Shown in pieces: positions 6,794-14,475 of a stretch of DNA of 61,771 nt (within the stretch, counting starts at the first letter, position 1; the number at the start of each line of letters is the position of its first letter). Both the position numbers and the translations under genes were made by a program. This stretch comes from a virus. The notes below the pieces were generated by a model. It was not told the origin of the DNA. It saw only the letters and a list, made by a program, of their open reading frames with translations, and ran no database searches. The DNA is taken from positions 1 through 61,771 of IMG/VR virus record IMGVR_UViG_3300025030_000018; one strand, given 5' to 3'.

Positions 6794-7412
6794 TGACTGT
6801 CTCCTTTAATTGTTTTAATGCTCGATGTAATAGCAGTTGTGCTTTTTTGGCTTCGTACAGTTCGGTTGGCATATTTGCGGCGGATATGCCCATCGCCTTT
6901 GCAACATATCTAGGAAGTAATTCATGTATTGCGTGTGCCTGCCACATTCTGTAGTGGTCTCGTAATCGCTCCCTATTATTTATGTTCCAGGCCTTTTTCG
7001 CCTCTTTTGTACCCTCGTAGTACCTTCTCCTATACTTCTGCAAATACTCCGTATTATTTTCGCGCCATTTTTTCCTGTACGCAATATTACGGTCTTTATT
7101 CGTAGCCTGATATTCTTTATACCGATCCTTATTCTCCGCGTAGTATCTTCGGCCGTACTCCCTCGCCTGGTCCTTATTCGCCTCCCGATACTGTTTTTTG
7201 CGGGCACTGATCTGGTCCTTGTTTGCTTCTCTCCACGCCTTACTACGATCAAGTAGCTGCTCCTTGTTCTTTAAGTAATAATCTTTTCGGTGAGCAAGTA
7301 TCTGCTCCTTGTTCTTTAAATAGGCGGCTCTTGCCTGAGCACTTAGCTTGTCCTTGTGCTTCTCCCGGTACTCTCGCCTGTACGCTGCTTTTTCTTCTGG
7401 AGTTTTTGCCAT
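6777..7412 (-). CDS. Lys/Arg/Tyr-rich repeat protein, 211 aa
   Basis: Residues 8-140 are built of a short helical repeat with a recurring N-K-(D/E)-Q core and a following R-x3-Y, about ten or more copies. The C-terminal 60 residues (LPRYVAKAMGISAANMP) are non-repetitive. Similar highly basic coiled-coil repeats occur in phage proteins of unknown function, sometimes beside HNH genes; no HNH motif is seen here. The charge suggests nucleic-acid binding. It overlaps the 87-aa gene by 17 bases. Confidence 0.7.
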   Translation of the reverse strand: MAKTPEEKAAYRREYREKHKDKLSAQARAAYLKNKEQILAHRKDYYLKNKEQLLDRSKAWREANKDQISARKKQYREANKDQAREYGRRYYAENKDRYKEYQATNKDRNIAYRKKWRENNTEYLQKYRRRYYEGTKEAKKAWNINNRERLRDHYRMWQAHAIHELLPRYVAKAMGISAANMPTELYEAKKAQLLLHRALKQLKETVNERHS

Positions 7413-7435
7413 TAGTAATATCCTCGAAAGAAATT

Positions 7436-7477
7436 CACCCTCGCTTTCAGTCCAGGAGTTAACCGTCCGCGAGGGTG
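7436..7477 (-). terminator. Hairpin in the leader of 6777-7412
   Basis: Eight-base arms caccctcg/cgagggtg separated by 26 bases, followed on the minus strand by AATTTCTTT. It could end transcripts from 7553-7789 or act in the leader of the next gene. The T-tract is weak. The rest of 7413-7552 holds nothing I can assign. Confidence 0.4.
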
Positions 7478-7552
7478 TTTGCGCACGGTCTGATAGTAAC
7501 CCGTTTGACTTAGTACTGCAACTGTTTTGTTTCTTGGGTTACAGATTTATTA

Positions 7553-7789
7553 TTAGCTGTCAACGTTCAGCCGGGCAGACAGATCCCCTTCCTCAACTTC
7601 ACAAAGGGTGTACCACTCTCTTTCAATCCCTCGTCGGCCTCCCCCCGCGAGTATGTGGGTTTTCGTCCTGTCGTCTACCTCCAAACTTTTTAGGTCCTCC
7701 AACGCGGGGCGCTTGGCGAACGCCATAACAAAATACTCTCCATACTGGTCATAGTCGTTCACTTCGTAAGTAATTACGAATAATTTCAT
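7553..7789 (-). CDS. Hypothetical protein, 78 aa
   Basis: Begins MKLFVITYEVNDYDQYGEYFV and continues with AFAKRPALEDL, a layout typical of small phage proteins with a ferredoxin-like alpha/beta fold. Preceded by GGAGG. Function unknown. Confidence 0.65.
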   Translation of the reverse strand: MKLFVITYEVNDYDQYGEYFVMAFAKRPALEDLKSLEVDDRTKTHILAGGGRRGIEREWYTLCEVEEGDLSARLNVDS

Positions 7790-7803
7790 TTACTTCCTCC
7801 TTA

Positions 7804-8016
7804 TCATTTATCAATTTCGGGTCCGAAATCTCGCAACGCCGCTCGCGCCCCGGCGTCAAACGAAGAATCTATCCCAGATACTTTGGCTTCCAGGTCTTCG
7901 GCCGAGGTTCTCGTGTGAAGCAGTTCTCCTACCGCCCAAGCGTAGCCCATCGACCACTCTTCCTCCTGTTTTCGCTTCCTACGTCTCGAGAAATAGCCTT
8001 GTATGTTCTTCCGCAT
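7804..8016 (-). CDS. Hypothetical basic/acidic protein, 70 aa
   Basis: ATG at 8016 follows AAAGGAG with six bases between, so I prefer it to the upstream TTG. The N-terminus is strongly basic (SRRRKRKQ), the rest is acidic and helical. It lies between the polymerase and 7553-7789. Confidence 0.6.
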   Translation of the reverse strand: MRKNIQGYFSRRRKRKQEEEWSMGYAWAVGELLHTRTSAEDLEAKVSGIDSSFDAGARAALRDFGPEIDK

Positions 8017-8037
8017 ACTGTTCTCCTTTAGCTTCAA

Positions 8038-10236
8038 TCATTTCTCACATTCTCCATAAGAGACAGCGTACCCTCCCGACGACTTCAGCGGGAGGTCGGG
8101 GCACCAGGAAGGTGCGGTTGCCATTTCTACCTTCATCATCTGTAAGCACTCGTCGGCGTACCTCTCAGGCACGACCGTGATTAGTTCGTCGTGGGTGCTA
8201 GACACGATCTCCGCGACCTCGCCGGGGCGCAGGGAGTACTCCCGCAGCCGGGGGATAACCTTCAACGCTTGGTCGGAGATGACCAGTCGGGACAAAGCCT
8301 GGGTGCCATTTTCCGCGCATTTACCAGCATATAGCTTAGTCCACTCTTTCTTTCTTACGTTCGCCAGATACTTATAGTCGCCACTGTCAGACTTCCGGAG
8401 CTTGCTATAGCGGATCTTCATGCCGTTTGGCAGGACGTATCCTTCCTTGTCCGTATGCACCAGCGGCCTGCCGCCCACCCCGCGCTCTTGGCCGAGGAGG
8501 ATGTCAGTAAGGGACGCCTGGCAGTCCTTCCATAATGCCGTCACTCTGTTGTTCGAGGATCGGAACGAGTCCACCAGAAACTTCGTCACGGCGCAGTGCG
8601 TCAAGTGATCGTCCAAGGCTACATTCAGCGGGCAGCAGGCTTCGGCCTCTTCGTAGGCGTAGGTGAACCCCTTCTTATAGGACTTCTGATACCTGAACGC
8701 CTCGACATCGACGCCCAGTTGCTTGACGTAGGTCTGGTCGAAGATGATACCCTCCATCCCCATGAACCCGACCCGGACGCTCTCCTGCAACTTCCAGGCC
8801 CCCATCTGATAGCCGCATCCGAGAATGATAATCTTTCCTACCTGCCCCGCCGTCTTGTGCTCGGGGTTTGTCTTCCGACTGATCGGGTAGCCGTAAACTT
8901 TCGTCGCCATGAAGTCGTAAGGGTCGCCGCCGGCACGGAACATTTCAAGCATATCCTCTTGACCGGCCCAGTAGCAGAGCATCCGCGCCTCGATCTGGCT
9001 CAGGTCGCGCACAACCACAACATGCCCCGGAGGGGCGCAGAGCGACATCCGCAAGGCCCCGGCAGTAGGGTCTCGGTCGTCTACCCGGTTCAGGTTCTGG
9101 GCGTTCTGCTTATCCCCGCCGCTCCATCTATTTGTGTGGGCACCGTAGTAGTTCAGGTACACCGGGAACTTCCCTCGCTTGCCGATCTTATAGAACCGTT
9201 TGGTCCGGGTCTCCTTGATCGTGGACTTCACCCCGAGCCTGGCCTCGACCACTGCCTGGACCTGCGGGTCCGGGTGATCCTGAAGCATTTTGAACTCCTC
9301 GTCCGACTTGCCAAAGGCATAGGCCCAAGGGTAAACTTTCCCCTCGGCTTTCAACTCGGCAGCGCGAGCCTTGTAGTCACCCTGCGTCATGCCCGCCGCC
9401 TTGGCGTCTTTCCAAGGGATCATCTTGAACGACGGCAGTATCCCGCTCGGCGGATCGCCCACGTTGTCCGGGTCCACCCTGCCGTCTTTTATTTTGGCCG
9501 GGCTTAATTTCTTATGCGGGTCTACGCCCATAGTGAGCAGCAGGGCGGCAAACTTGTCGCCGGAGGAGAGCACGGTCTTGTCGGACACGCACTGCCTGAT
9601 CAGCGCCCGTTTGCGCCTCCGCTCCTGCTTATACGCCTCGACAAGCGGGGCCTGGTCCACGACGAACACCGGCTCAGTAAACCGCCGGATAGTCCAGTCG
9701 ATCAACCGCAACTCCGACACCGGGAAGTGGCCCTTGAGCGCATCGAAGATGTCAGCGGTCAGCTCTACGTCGTTGCAGCAGTACCCACCCATGATCTCCT
9801 GCTCTGCATCTGTCAGGTGCCATTTGCCTGCGAAGTGGACAAGCTCGGTGCCTTTCTCCCCTACACCGAGGAGTTTTGCGACGTTGGCGAGGCTGGAGGA
9901 CTCGTGCGGGAAGATCGCTCTTGCCATAGACAGAGTGCATCCCCAGAACGCTGGGCGGATGCCGCAGCGCCAAGTAAGGATTGCCCCGTCAAAATGACTG
10001 TGATGTGCGATGACAAAGGAGTCGTGCCACGGATGGGTTCGTAGGAAATGCACGAGGTCGTCCGGTTTGTAGATGTAAAACGCTTTGTCGCGGTCGATCT
10101 TCACTCCCAGGCCGTGGGCTTTGAATAGCTTGTGCCTCACATATTCTTCGCTGGTCATCCGGGAGAGGGTGATATTTTCCTGTGTTATCGGGTGCTTGCC
10201 GTATGCCGACTCCCAGTCAAGTACTGTTCGGATCAT
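8038..10236 (-). CDS. Family A DNA polymerase with 3'-5' exonuclease
   Basis: The 732-aa product is the replicative polymerase. N-terminal proofreading motifs are DWE (Asp7, Glu9), HHSHFDGA and YCCNDVELT. The polymerase domain shows motif A DLSQIEARM (Asp411), motif B in KTAGQVGKIIILGCGYQMG, and motif C HDE (682-684). There is no 5'-3' exonuclease domain, as usual for phage enzymes of this class. Between motif A and motif B the palm and fingers contain a YDFMATKVYG segment typical of the family. The ATG overlaps the stop of a 52-aa gene (ATGA). Confidence 0.95.
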   Translation of the reverse strand: MIRTVLDWESAYGKHPITQENITLSRMTSEEYVRHKLFKAHGLGVKIDRDKAFYIYKPDDLVHFLRTHPWHDSFVIAHHSHFDGAILTWRCGIRPAFWGCTLSMARAIFPHESSSLANVAKLLGVGEKGTELVHFAGKWHLTDAEQEIMGGYCCNDVELTADIFDALKGHFPVSELRLIDWTIRRFTEPVFVVDQAPLVEAYKQERRRKRALIRQCVSDKTVLSSGDKFAALLLTMGVDPHKKLSPAKIKDGRVDPDNVGDPPSGILPSFKMIPWKDAKAAGMTQGDYKARAAELKAEGKVYPWAYAFGKSDEEFKMLQDHPDPQVQAVVEARLGVKSTIKETRTKRFYKIGKRGKFPVYLNYYGAHTNRWSGGDKQNAQNLNRVDDRDPTAGALRMSLCAPPGHVVVVRDLSQIEARMLCYWAGQEDMLEMFRAGGDPYDFMATKVYGYPISRKTNPEHKTAGQVGKIIILGCGYQMGAWKLQESVRVGFMGMEGIIFDQTYVKQLGVDVEAFRYQKSYKKGFTYAYEEAEACCPLNVALDDHLTHCAVTKFLVDSFRSSNNRVTALWKDCQASLTDILLGQERGVGGRPLVHTDKEGYVLPNGMKIRYSKLRKSDSGDYKYLANVRKKEWTKLYAGKCAENGTQALSRLVISDQALKVIPRLREYSLRPGEVAEIVSSTHDELITVVPERYADECLQMMKVEMATAPSWCPDLPLKSSGGYAVSYGECEK

Positions 10237-10391
10237 TTTCTCTCCAGCAGCGCCCTGCGCTCTTTGGCCTTATATGCTTTCGAGGCTTCCTTCGAGTTGC
10301 TGCCCCAAGGCGTGCAGCATGGGCAGTCAATATTTGTCCCTTTCAGTTTCCTGTTGGCGCAGGCTTTTCTCGGCTTACCATATGCTTTCAT
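10233..10391 (-). CDS. Small Cys-containing basic protein, 52 aa
   Basis: Starts with ATG overlapping the next gene's stop and ends in an ATGA overlap with the polymerase. Contains CPCC in the centre, possibly a metal site. Similar tiny basic proteins sit beside phage polymerases. Function unknown. Confidence 0.6.
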   Translation of the reverse strand: MKAYGKPRKACANRKLKGTNIDCPCCTPWGSNSKEASKAYKAKERRALLERK

Positions 10392-10573
10392 CTCTTCTTC
10401 CCCTCGTAAAATTGCGGAGCTAGTGCGACCATCATGGCAGTGTACGCCATTGCGTTGTGCACCCTCTTGCTACGCTGTCTGGGCGTTTCATCCCTCGGCT
10501 CTGCCGGATACGGGACGTTGATGAGGAGGATTGTGAGCCAGCGGTTCTTCGGGACTGAGTATCGTTTGGTCAT
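10388..10573 (-). CDS. Hypothetical protein, 61 aa
   Basis: ATG overlaps the TGA of the XRE gene (ATGA). Basic product with an Arg-rich middle and a short hydrophobic segment (MAYTAMMVALAPQF). No family recognised. Confidence 0.55.
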   Translation of the reverse strand: MTKRYSVPKNRWLTILLINVPYPAEPRDETPRQRSKRVHNAMAYTAMMVALAPQFYEGKKR

Positions 10574-10749
10574 TTGGCTTTCTCCTGCCTCTCAATATGC
10601 TCCCGTAACCGGGACAACTTCTCCTCGTATTCCCTCGGCACGGCCTCGCCGCGCTCCCACCGTGCGACCTGGGAGGTGCTGGCACCGAGGATCTGGGCGA
10701 TCTGGGCCTGGGTCTTGCCGAGTGATTTTCTTATTTGTTTGGGGGTCAT
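10570..10749 (-). CDS. XRE-family HTH protein, 59 aa
   Basis: A single helix-turn-helix of the Cro/C1 type: RKSLGKTQAQIAQILGAS (helices 1-2) then SQVARWERGE (recognition helix) and a short charged tail. It is embedded in a chain of overlapping genes just upstream of the polymerase, so it may tune that operon. It has no oligomerisation domain of its own beyond the tail. Confidence 0.8.
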   Translation of the reverse strand: MTPKQIRKSLGKTQAQIAQILGASTSQVARWERGEAVPREYEEKLSRLREHIERQEKAK

Positions 10750-10982
10750 CTTCTCCCCTTCGTCAAAAGGTTAACGTGTATTGCCTCTTTATTGAGGCGG
10801 CTCATCGGGTTACTTGGCGGCTCTCGGTCTACAGCGTTACGTAGGGAGCGCTCGACGAACCGTTTGAAATGGGTTTCACTCACCCCGACCGGCAGGTCCA
10901 CCTCGATGATGAATTTTTTCGCGTCTGTGGTCGTGGTAAGCACTTGGTCCTCCAGGGTGGAGGTGGTCAGTAGCTCTAGCAT
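10746..10982 (-). CDS. Hypothetical protein, 78 aa
   Basis: Strand-rich start with many Thr (LLTTSTLEDQVLTTTTDAKK) and a helical, basic second half. Overlaps the XRE gene by four bases. Role unknown. Confidence 0.6.
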   Translation of the reverse strand: MLELLTTSTLEDQVLTTTTDAKKFIIEVDLPVGVSETHFKRFVERSLRNAVDREPPSNPMSRLNKEAIHVNLLTKGRR

Positions 10983-10991
10983 GTACCCTCC

Positions 10992-11222
10992 TTAGTTAGG
11001 GAAAATTTTTAATGTGTCAAGTAAAAATGCTGTGCCTGCGATAATAAGTGCGATGTAAGCAGCAAGCCCTATTGCGACGAACCACCTCTTACGCGGCTTC
11101 GGCAGATACTCTTCGCCGTAGTCCTTCGGGCTTATAACTCGGAACGGCACCTGCTCCTGAAAGTCACGCCGAAAGCGCCTGCTTGCCTCTATGTACTCTC
11201 TATCGACTCTCGCTCTGCTCAT
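10992..11222 (-). CDS. Membrane protein with C-terminal TM helix, 76 aa
   Basis: ATG at 11222 follows GGAGGAGAG. The first 50 residues are charged (RRFRRDFQEQ) and the last 25 form one hydrophobic helix (WFVAIGLAAYIALIIAGTAF). A tail-anchored topology with the charged part in the cytoplasm is likely. Overlaps the 3' end of the upstream gene by 23 bases. Confidence 0.6.
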   Translation of the reverse strand: MSRARVDREYIEASRRFRRDFQEQVPFRVISPKDYGEEYLPKPRKRWFVAIGLAAYIALIIAGTAFLLDTLKIFPN

Positions 11223-11640
11223 CTCCTCTCCTCCCACGCTCCGCATGGTCTGATTTTTTAAGGTTGTGTGTCCGTACTTTGTCTCCAAGCGCCTGCCAGG
11301 CGGCGTTACCCATCCCACCAAAGGAGAAGGCTTCGCCGGTTATTTTCCTGCCTTTCCTGGCCTTGGGTGCCAAGATCGCCGGGTAGTCCCACCCGTAGTT
11401 GTGTATCCGCTGACCGAGGCCGTGGGCCTTGATCCCAACGATGGCCGCGAGGTCTTTCAAACTGTAGGTCTTGCCGTCGTCGCAGTCGAGCATCGTGACC
11501 ATGTTCGGCCCTTTGCCTGTGACCTTGACGAGGTACGGCGGGCGGACTATGCGGTTCGGCTTAGGAAGGTCGGCCAAGACCTGTTTGATGAGATCTTGCA
11601 GGGCCTGGGGCTGGGTTGTTTCGGCTTGTCGAAGGTGCAT
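11200..11640 (-). CDS. Hypothetical protein, 146 aa, possible DNA-binding
   Basis: The middle contains LKDLAAIVGIKAHGLGQRIHNYGW, which has the spacing of a helix-turn-helix, followed by WDYPAILAPK, a form seen in phage proteins with a small HTH module. The C-terminus is basic. No enzymatic motif. Confidence 0.6.
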   Translation of the reverse strand: MHLRQAETTQPQALQDLIKQVLADLPKPNRIVRPPYLVKVTGKGPNMVTMLDCDDGKTYSLKDLAAIVGIKAHGLGQRIHNYGWDYPAILAPKARKGRKITGEAFSFGGMGNAAWQALGDKVRTHNLKKSDHAERGRRGDEQSESR

Positions 11641-12168
11641 TTATTCCTCCTCCAAATTTTTCTCAACCCAGTCAGTGTACCCCAGGCGGGTCTCTCCTGC
11701 CGCTACGGCGGCTTGCCAGTCGGCGAAGGGGAAGTCTTCCGCGATAGCGGTCAGGTCGATCCTCTTGGGTTCTTCGCCCTCAGTCATGACGACGAACAGT
11801 CCAGGCCCTCCAATCGGATCTCTCAGGATGTCAAGGGCGTTCATCGCGGCGGATATGGGCGAGTCGGCTTTAGTGTCCAGTTGCCATTCTACTACGTAGT
11901 GTTTGAGTTTCATTACTTGCTCCTCTTTCATCCATAGTTTTGCTTTCTTGAAGGCTTCCGCCACCACATCGTCCCGGCTTGCCATGCCTCGCTGGATATA
12001 CTCTTTCCATGCCGGAGCATTAGGGCCGTAGCCAAGAGCGTTCTGGTCTCCCTGCTTGCCCTTGACCACCTTCACGCTGAAGGTGTTGTGCTGGCAGAAC
12101 CGGGTATAGACAAAGACTGGGTAATCACCTATCCAGTTCCAGCTCATGCGGGTCTTAGCGGATGTCAT
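11641..12168 (-). CDS. Apparent fusion of two small phage proteins, 175 aa
   Basis: Residues 1-85 (WIGDYPVFVYTRFCQ onward) and residues 86-175 (MKLKHYVVEWQL, DSPISAAMNAL, IDLTAIAEDFPF) look like two independent small proteins; the second has the form of a common phage family that begins M-x-x-Y-V-V-E-W. At the junction there is an ATG at 11913 preceded by GAGGAG at six bases, in frame. Either the stop between two genes was lost, or a shorter second product is also made from the internal start. Confidence 0.6.
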   Translation of the reverse strand: MTSAKTRMSWNWIGDYPVFVYTRFCQHNTFSVKVVKGKQGDQNALGYGPNAPAWKEYIQRGMASRDDVVAEAFKKAKLWMKEEQVMKLKHYVVEWQLDTKADSPISAAMNALDILRDPIGGPGLFVVMTEGEEPKRIDLTAIAEDFPFADWQAAVAAGETRLGYTDWVEKNLEEE

Positions 12169-12413
12169 AAGTCCGCTCCGTAAAGAATTGGTGAGTGGTG
12201 CCCCTCGAACATTACCGAGAGGGCGTAGTCGTCGTAGGGGGCTTGGTGACTGTCCGCTGAAGCGGCGTCTTTCTGCCCGAACTTGAACGCTTGGGCCTCA
12301 TCTTCAGCCTCGACGTGGGCCACGTAAACGTCCTGGCCGTGTGGAGAGTTCTCGCACAGGTAGTCCGGACGGAGTAAAACGACGGTGTATTTTTTCCTTA
12401 AGTTATTACTCAT
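12165..12413 (-). CDS. Hypothetical protein, 82 aa
   Basis: Starts with a strand YTVVLLRPDYL and continues VYVAHVEAEDEAQAF, the arrangement of a small phage-encoded alpha/beta protein family with no known function. ATGA overlaps on both sides tie it to the Cys-repeat gene and the fused gene. Confidence 0.6.
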   Translation of the reverse strand: MSNNLRKKYTVVLLRPDYLCENSPHGQDVYVAHVEAEDEAQAFKFGQKDAASADSHQAPYDDYALSVMFEGHHSPILYGADL

Positions 12414-12961
12414 GCGGTTTCTTCAGCCTCCATTCTCATAATGGTTTTAATGGTCTCGATATACTGTCGGTACTGTTTGCCGTGGTCGGTGCCGTTGTGA
12501 TTTTTCTCAACTGCCGCCTCGAACGCTGCGAGGTCGCCTTTAAAGCAGCCACAAACGACTTGGACAGTTTCCCCCAGCCAGTAGGTCGTAGTCTGGGCGT
12601 TGCGCGATCCGATCTTTTTGCCGGTGTACCTGTTCGGGTTCTCCTTGAAGTCGGAGCAGTCGGAGCAGTCGGAGCAGTCGGAGCAGTCGGAGCAGCTGGA
12701 GCAGTCGGAGCAGTCGGAGCAGCCGGAGCAGTCGGAGCAGTAGCGGCAGTCGGAGCAGTCGGAGCAGCCGGAGCAGCCGGAGCAGCCGGAGCAGTAGCGG
12801 CAGTAGCGGCAGCCGGAGCAGTCGGAGCAGTAGCGGCAGCCGGAGCAGTCGGAGCAGTTGGTTAAGGTCTTTGAAAAGTTCTCGGCCTGGGCCTCGGTGT
12901 AAATGTCAGCGTCCCAGCGATTATTATTGTCGTCGTAGTACCCTCCGTTTTTTAAGATCAT
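12410..12961 (-). CDS. Cys-triplet repeat protein, 183 aa
   Basis: After a 34-residue N-terminal part, 23 consecutive triplets start with Cys (Cys-Ser-Asp, Cys-Ser-Gly, Cys-Arg-Tyr, one Cys-Ser-Ser). The C-terminal 80 residues are a separate conserved-looking domain (KIGSRNAQTTTYW, VVCGCFKGDLAAFE, HGKQYRQYIETI) that I know from other phage proteins with similar Cys repeats. A three-residue period with Cys at each turn would suit a narrow beta-helix with stacked Cys, able to bind metals. The cytoplasm is reducing, so stacked disulfides are unlikely. Function is unknown. Confidence 0.75.
   Translation of the reverse strand: MILKNGGYYDDNNNRWDADIYTEAQAENFSKTLTNCSDCSGCRYCSDCSGCRYCRYCSGCSGCSGCSDCSDCRYCSDCSGCSDCSDCSSCSDCSDCSDCSDCSDFKENPNRYTGKKIGSRNAQTTTYWLGETVQVVCGCFKGDLAAFEAAVEKNHNGTDHGKQYRQYIETIKTIMRMEAEETA
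12652..12858 (-). repeat. 9-bp tandem repeat array encoding Cys triplets
   Basis: Tandem 9-bp units (plus-strand form cggagcagt with variants at two positions) run for about 207 bp. The variation falls mostly on the two non-Cys codons, so the Cys codon is held constant. Slippage and unequal exchange would change copy number in steps of three residues without breaking the frame. Confidence 0.85.
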
Positions 12962-13137
12962 TTCTCCTCCTCAAAGTGAATCTCCGCCATGCGGAGGATA
13001 GCCTGCGGGTCCAGTCCCTCTTGATGGGCGAGGTGGAGCAGGTTGGTTACTAGGTCGATGATATTTTCCTCAGTAGGCCCTTGGTGCATGAGGGCGAGAG
13101 GTTCTTCGCCTCTTGCTGCTCTTTCTTCGTTTGTCAT
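12958..13137 (-). CDS. Hypothetical acidic protein, 59 aa
   Basis: ATG after GGAGAG; the stop overlaps the start of the Cys-repeat gene (ATGA). Helical acidic sequence with LVTNLLHLAHQEGLDPQAILRMAEIHF. No family recognised. Confidence 0.6.
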   Translation of the reverse strand: MTNEERAARGEEPLALMHQGPTEENIIDLVTNLLHLAHQEGLDPQAILRMAEIHFEEEK

Positions 13138-13165
13138 TTGGTCTCTCCTTTCCTTAATTATCTTT

Positions 13166-13193
13166 AAAAACGCCCCAGGATGATCCCAGGGCG
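13166..13193 (-). terminator. Intrinsic terminator or attenuator, leftward
   Basis: On the minus strand CGCCC-TGGGA pairs with TCCTG-GGGCG around a three-base loop (two G-T pairs) and is followed by TTTTTAAAG. It lies between the genes at 13377-13556 and 12958-13137, so partial readthrough would set the level of the downstream genes. A very short ORF, MTPLE with a good RBS (AGGAGG), ends 38 bases upstream at 13231-13248. Confidence 0.65.
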
Positions 13194-13376
13194 CTGGTGG
13201 CTATCGCCTGTGGTTTTGTGGTGCTGGCCTTTACTCCAGCGGTGTCATGGTGGGCCTCCTGTGGGTTTTAAATGGGAACTGGGTTAGTCTGCCGGGCAGT
13301 CCGGCCCTATGTACTGCCTCAACCCCGCTCTCTTGCGAGATTACGGGGCGGGCTTGAAGGGTTTTTGGGGATTGGG

Positions 13377-13556
13377 TCAGGTTTCGTTCTCCAGGACGAA
13401 GGTCCGTCCGCTCCACCGAGTCAGGAAATAGTTGATCTGCGTTTCCCGGCCTGCGTTGTTTATCACAGCGGCCTCGTCCGCCTTGGCCTCGTAGACGGCC
13501 TCGTCGAGGTCTTCTTGGGACATGGCTTCGAGTTCTGCTATTTGGTCTTGGTTCAT
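13377..13556 (-). CDS. Hypothetical protein, 59 aa
   Basis: ATGA overlap with the upstream gene. Acidic helical N-terminus followed by a short strand region (FLTRWSGRTFVLE). No family recognised. Confidence 0.55.
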   Translation of the reverse strand: MNQDQIAELEAMSQEDLDEAVYEAKADEAAVINNAGRETQINYFLTRWSGRTFVLENET

Positions 13557-13804
13557 ATTTTGTCTCCGTTTGGAAAGAATTTACCGCCTCGCAACTCCCC
13601 AAGAAATACTTTCGGAGTGTGCCCATTGCTGCCGCCAGTCTGATACACCCGAAAGTAGTCTTCTTCCGTAGCCTGGTCGTACCAAGCCTCTACAGATATA
13701 CCAGCGTCCCAGCCGTTTATCTTGGCAGAGATCCCGCTGTCTTTACTGCCGAGTCTGGACGCCTCGCCTCTATTCCCTTGGATTGTTGCCATAAATTGTG
13801 CCAT
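13553..13804 (-). CDS. Hypothetical protein, 83 aa
   Basis: Begins MAQFMATIQGNRGEASRLGSK and continues GWDAGISVEAWYD, a pattern seen in a small phage and plasmid protein family of unknown function. Preceded by AGGAG. It shares its stop with the start of the next gene (ATGA). Confidence 0.65.
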   Translation of the reverse strand: MAQFMATIQGNRGEASRLGSKDSGISAKINGWDAGISVEAWYDQATEEDYFRVYQTGGSNGHTPKVFLGELRGGKFFPNGDKI

Positions 13805-13818
13805 GTTCTTTCTCCTTT

Positions 13819-14472
13819 TTAGTCTTCATCTTGATTAAACCTACGCTCTTTGAGCGTGGCGGCTACGCCGCGTAGGGTGATCAGCATATGTCGGGGTATG
13901 ACGTACTCTCCTGACTCGTACCTGTTCACGGTGGCTCGGCTGACTCCGAGGAGTACTGCGAGCTGGGCCTGGTTGAGTCCGAAGGTTTTTCTTAAGAGTT
14001 TGAGGTGCTCGGGTTTGGCTCTGGGCGCTTCGGCCTCAGATGGCCGGGAAGGGTGCTCAGAGGCCCGTGGGTCGTCCGTTTGAGGGAAGGGTATATGTCC
14101 GGTAGGGTCAGCGTGCAAATGGGCCAGAGAGAGGAATTTCAGCAGTGCTTCAGGGGCGTGCTGGCTGCGCTCCAGGGCTTCCCACTCGTCAGGGAGCAGG
14201 TAGAACTTTTCAGCGGCGTCGGAGATGGTCCAGCCGAGTTTGGTCCGGAGGGTTGCGATATCCTGGCCGGACTTGTCGGGCGCACGGTCGGATGTCAGGA
14301 GCAGCTTATTGATCTCGTGGTCCTGCTTAGGGTGGACCTTAAGCTGTCCGGACTCTTTTCGGCGCAGGGTGCGACCGTCCATGAGGAGGTACTCGGCCAA
14401 GGCTGCCTGTGACATGTTGAGGGCCTGACGCTTCAGGCGGATCAGGTGGTGTATTGGTTGGGTGGTGTACAT
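13819..14472 (-). CDS. Transcription regulator with two HTH domains, 217 aa
   Basis: An N-terminal HTH (about residues 8-45, LKRQALNMSQAALAEYL, LRRKESGQ) and a C-terminal XRE HTH (about residues 155-205, LRKTFGLNQAQLAVLLGVS, VNRYESGE) flank a middle region that also looks HTH-like (TLRTKLGWTISDAAEKF, WEALERSQ). The C-terminal domain resembles MqsA/antitoxin-type and Cro domains. It is three bases downstream of another double-HTH gene and under the same strong promoter. Together they are the obvious readers of the repeated motifs upstream. Confidence 0.8.
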   Translation of the reverse strand: MYTTQPIHHLIRLKRQALNMSQAALAEYLLMDGRTLRRKESGQLKVHPKQDHEINKLLLTSDRAPDKSGQDIATLRTKLGWTISDAAEKFYLLPDEWEALERSQHAPEALLKFLSLAHLHADPTGHIPFPQTDDPRASEHPSRPSEAEAPRAKPEHLKLLRKTFGLNQAQLAVLLGVSRATVNRYESGEYVIPRHMLITLRGVAATLKERRFNQDED

Positions 14473-14475
14473 ACT

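Noticed and set aside
12341-12865. Gly/Ala/Val-rich ORF on the plus strand over the Cys-repeat gene
   Set aside because: It is the antisense reading of the 9-bp repeat; the minus frame has flanking domains and ATGA overlaps with its neighbours.
13231-13626. 131-aa minus ORF
   Set aside because: Its frame overlaps two better supported genes (13377-13556 and 13553-13804) and its composition is random; only the last five codons follow an RBS.
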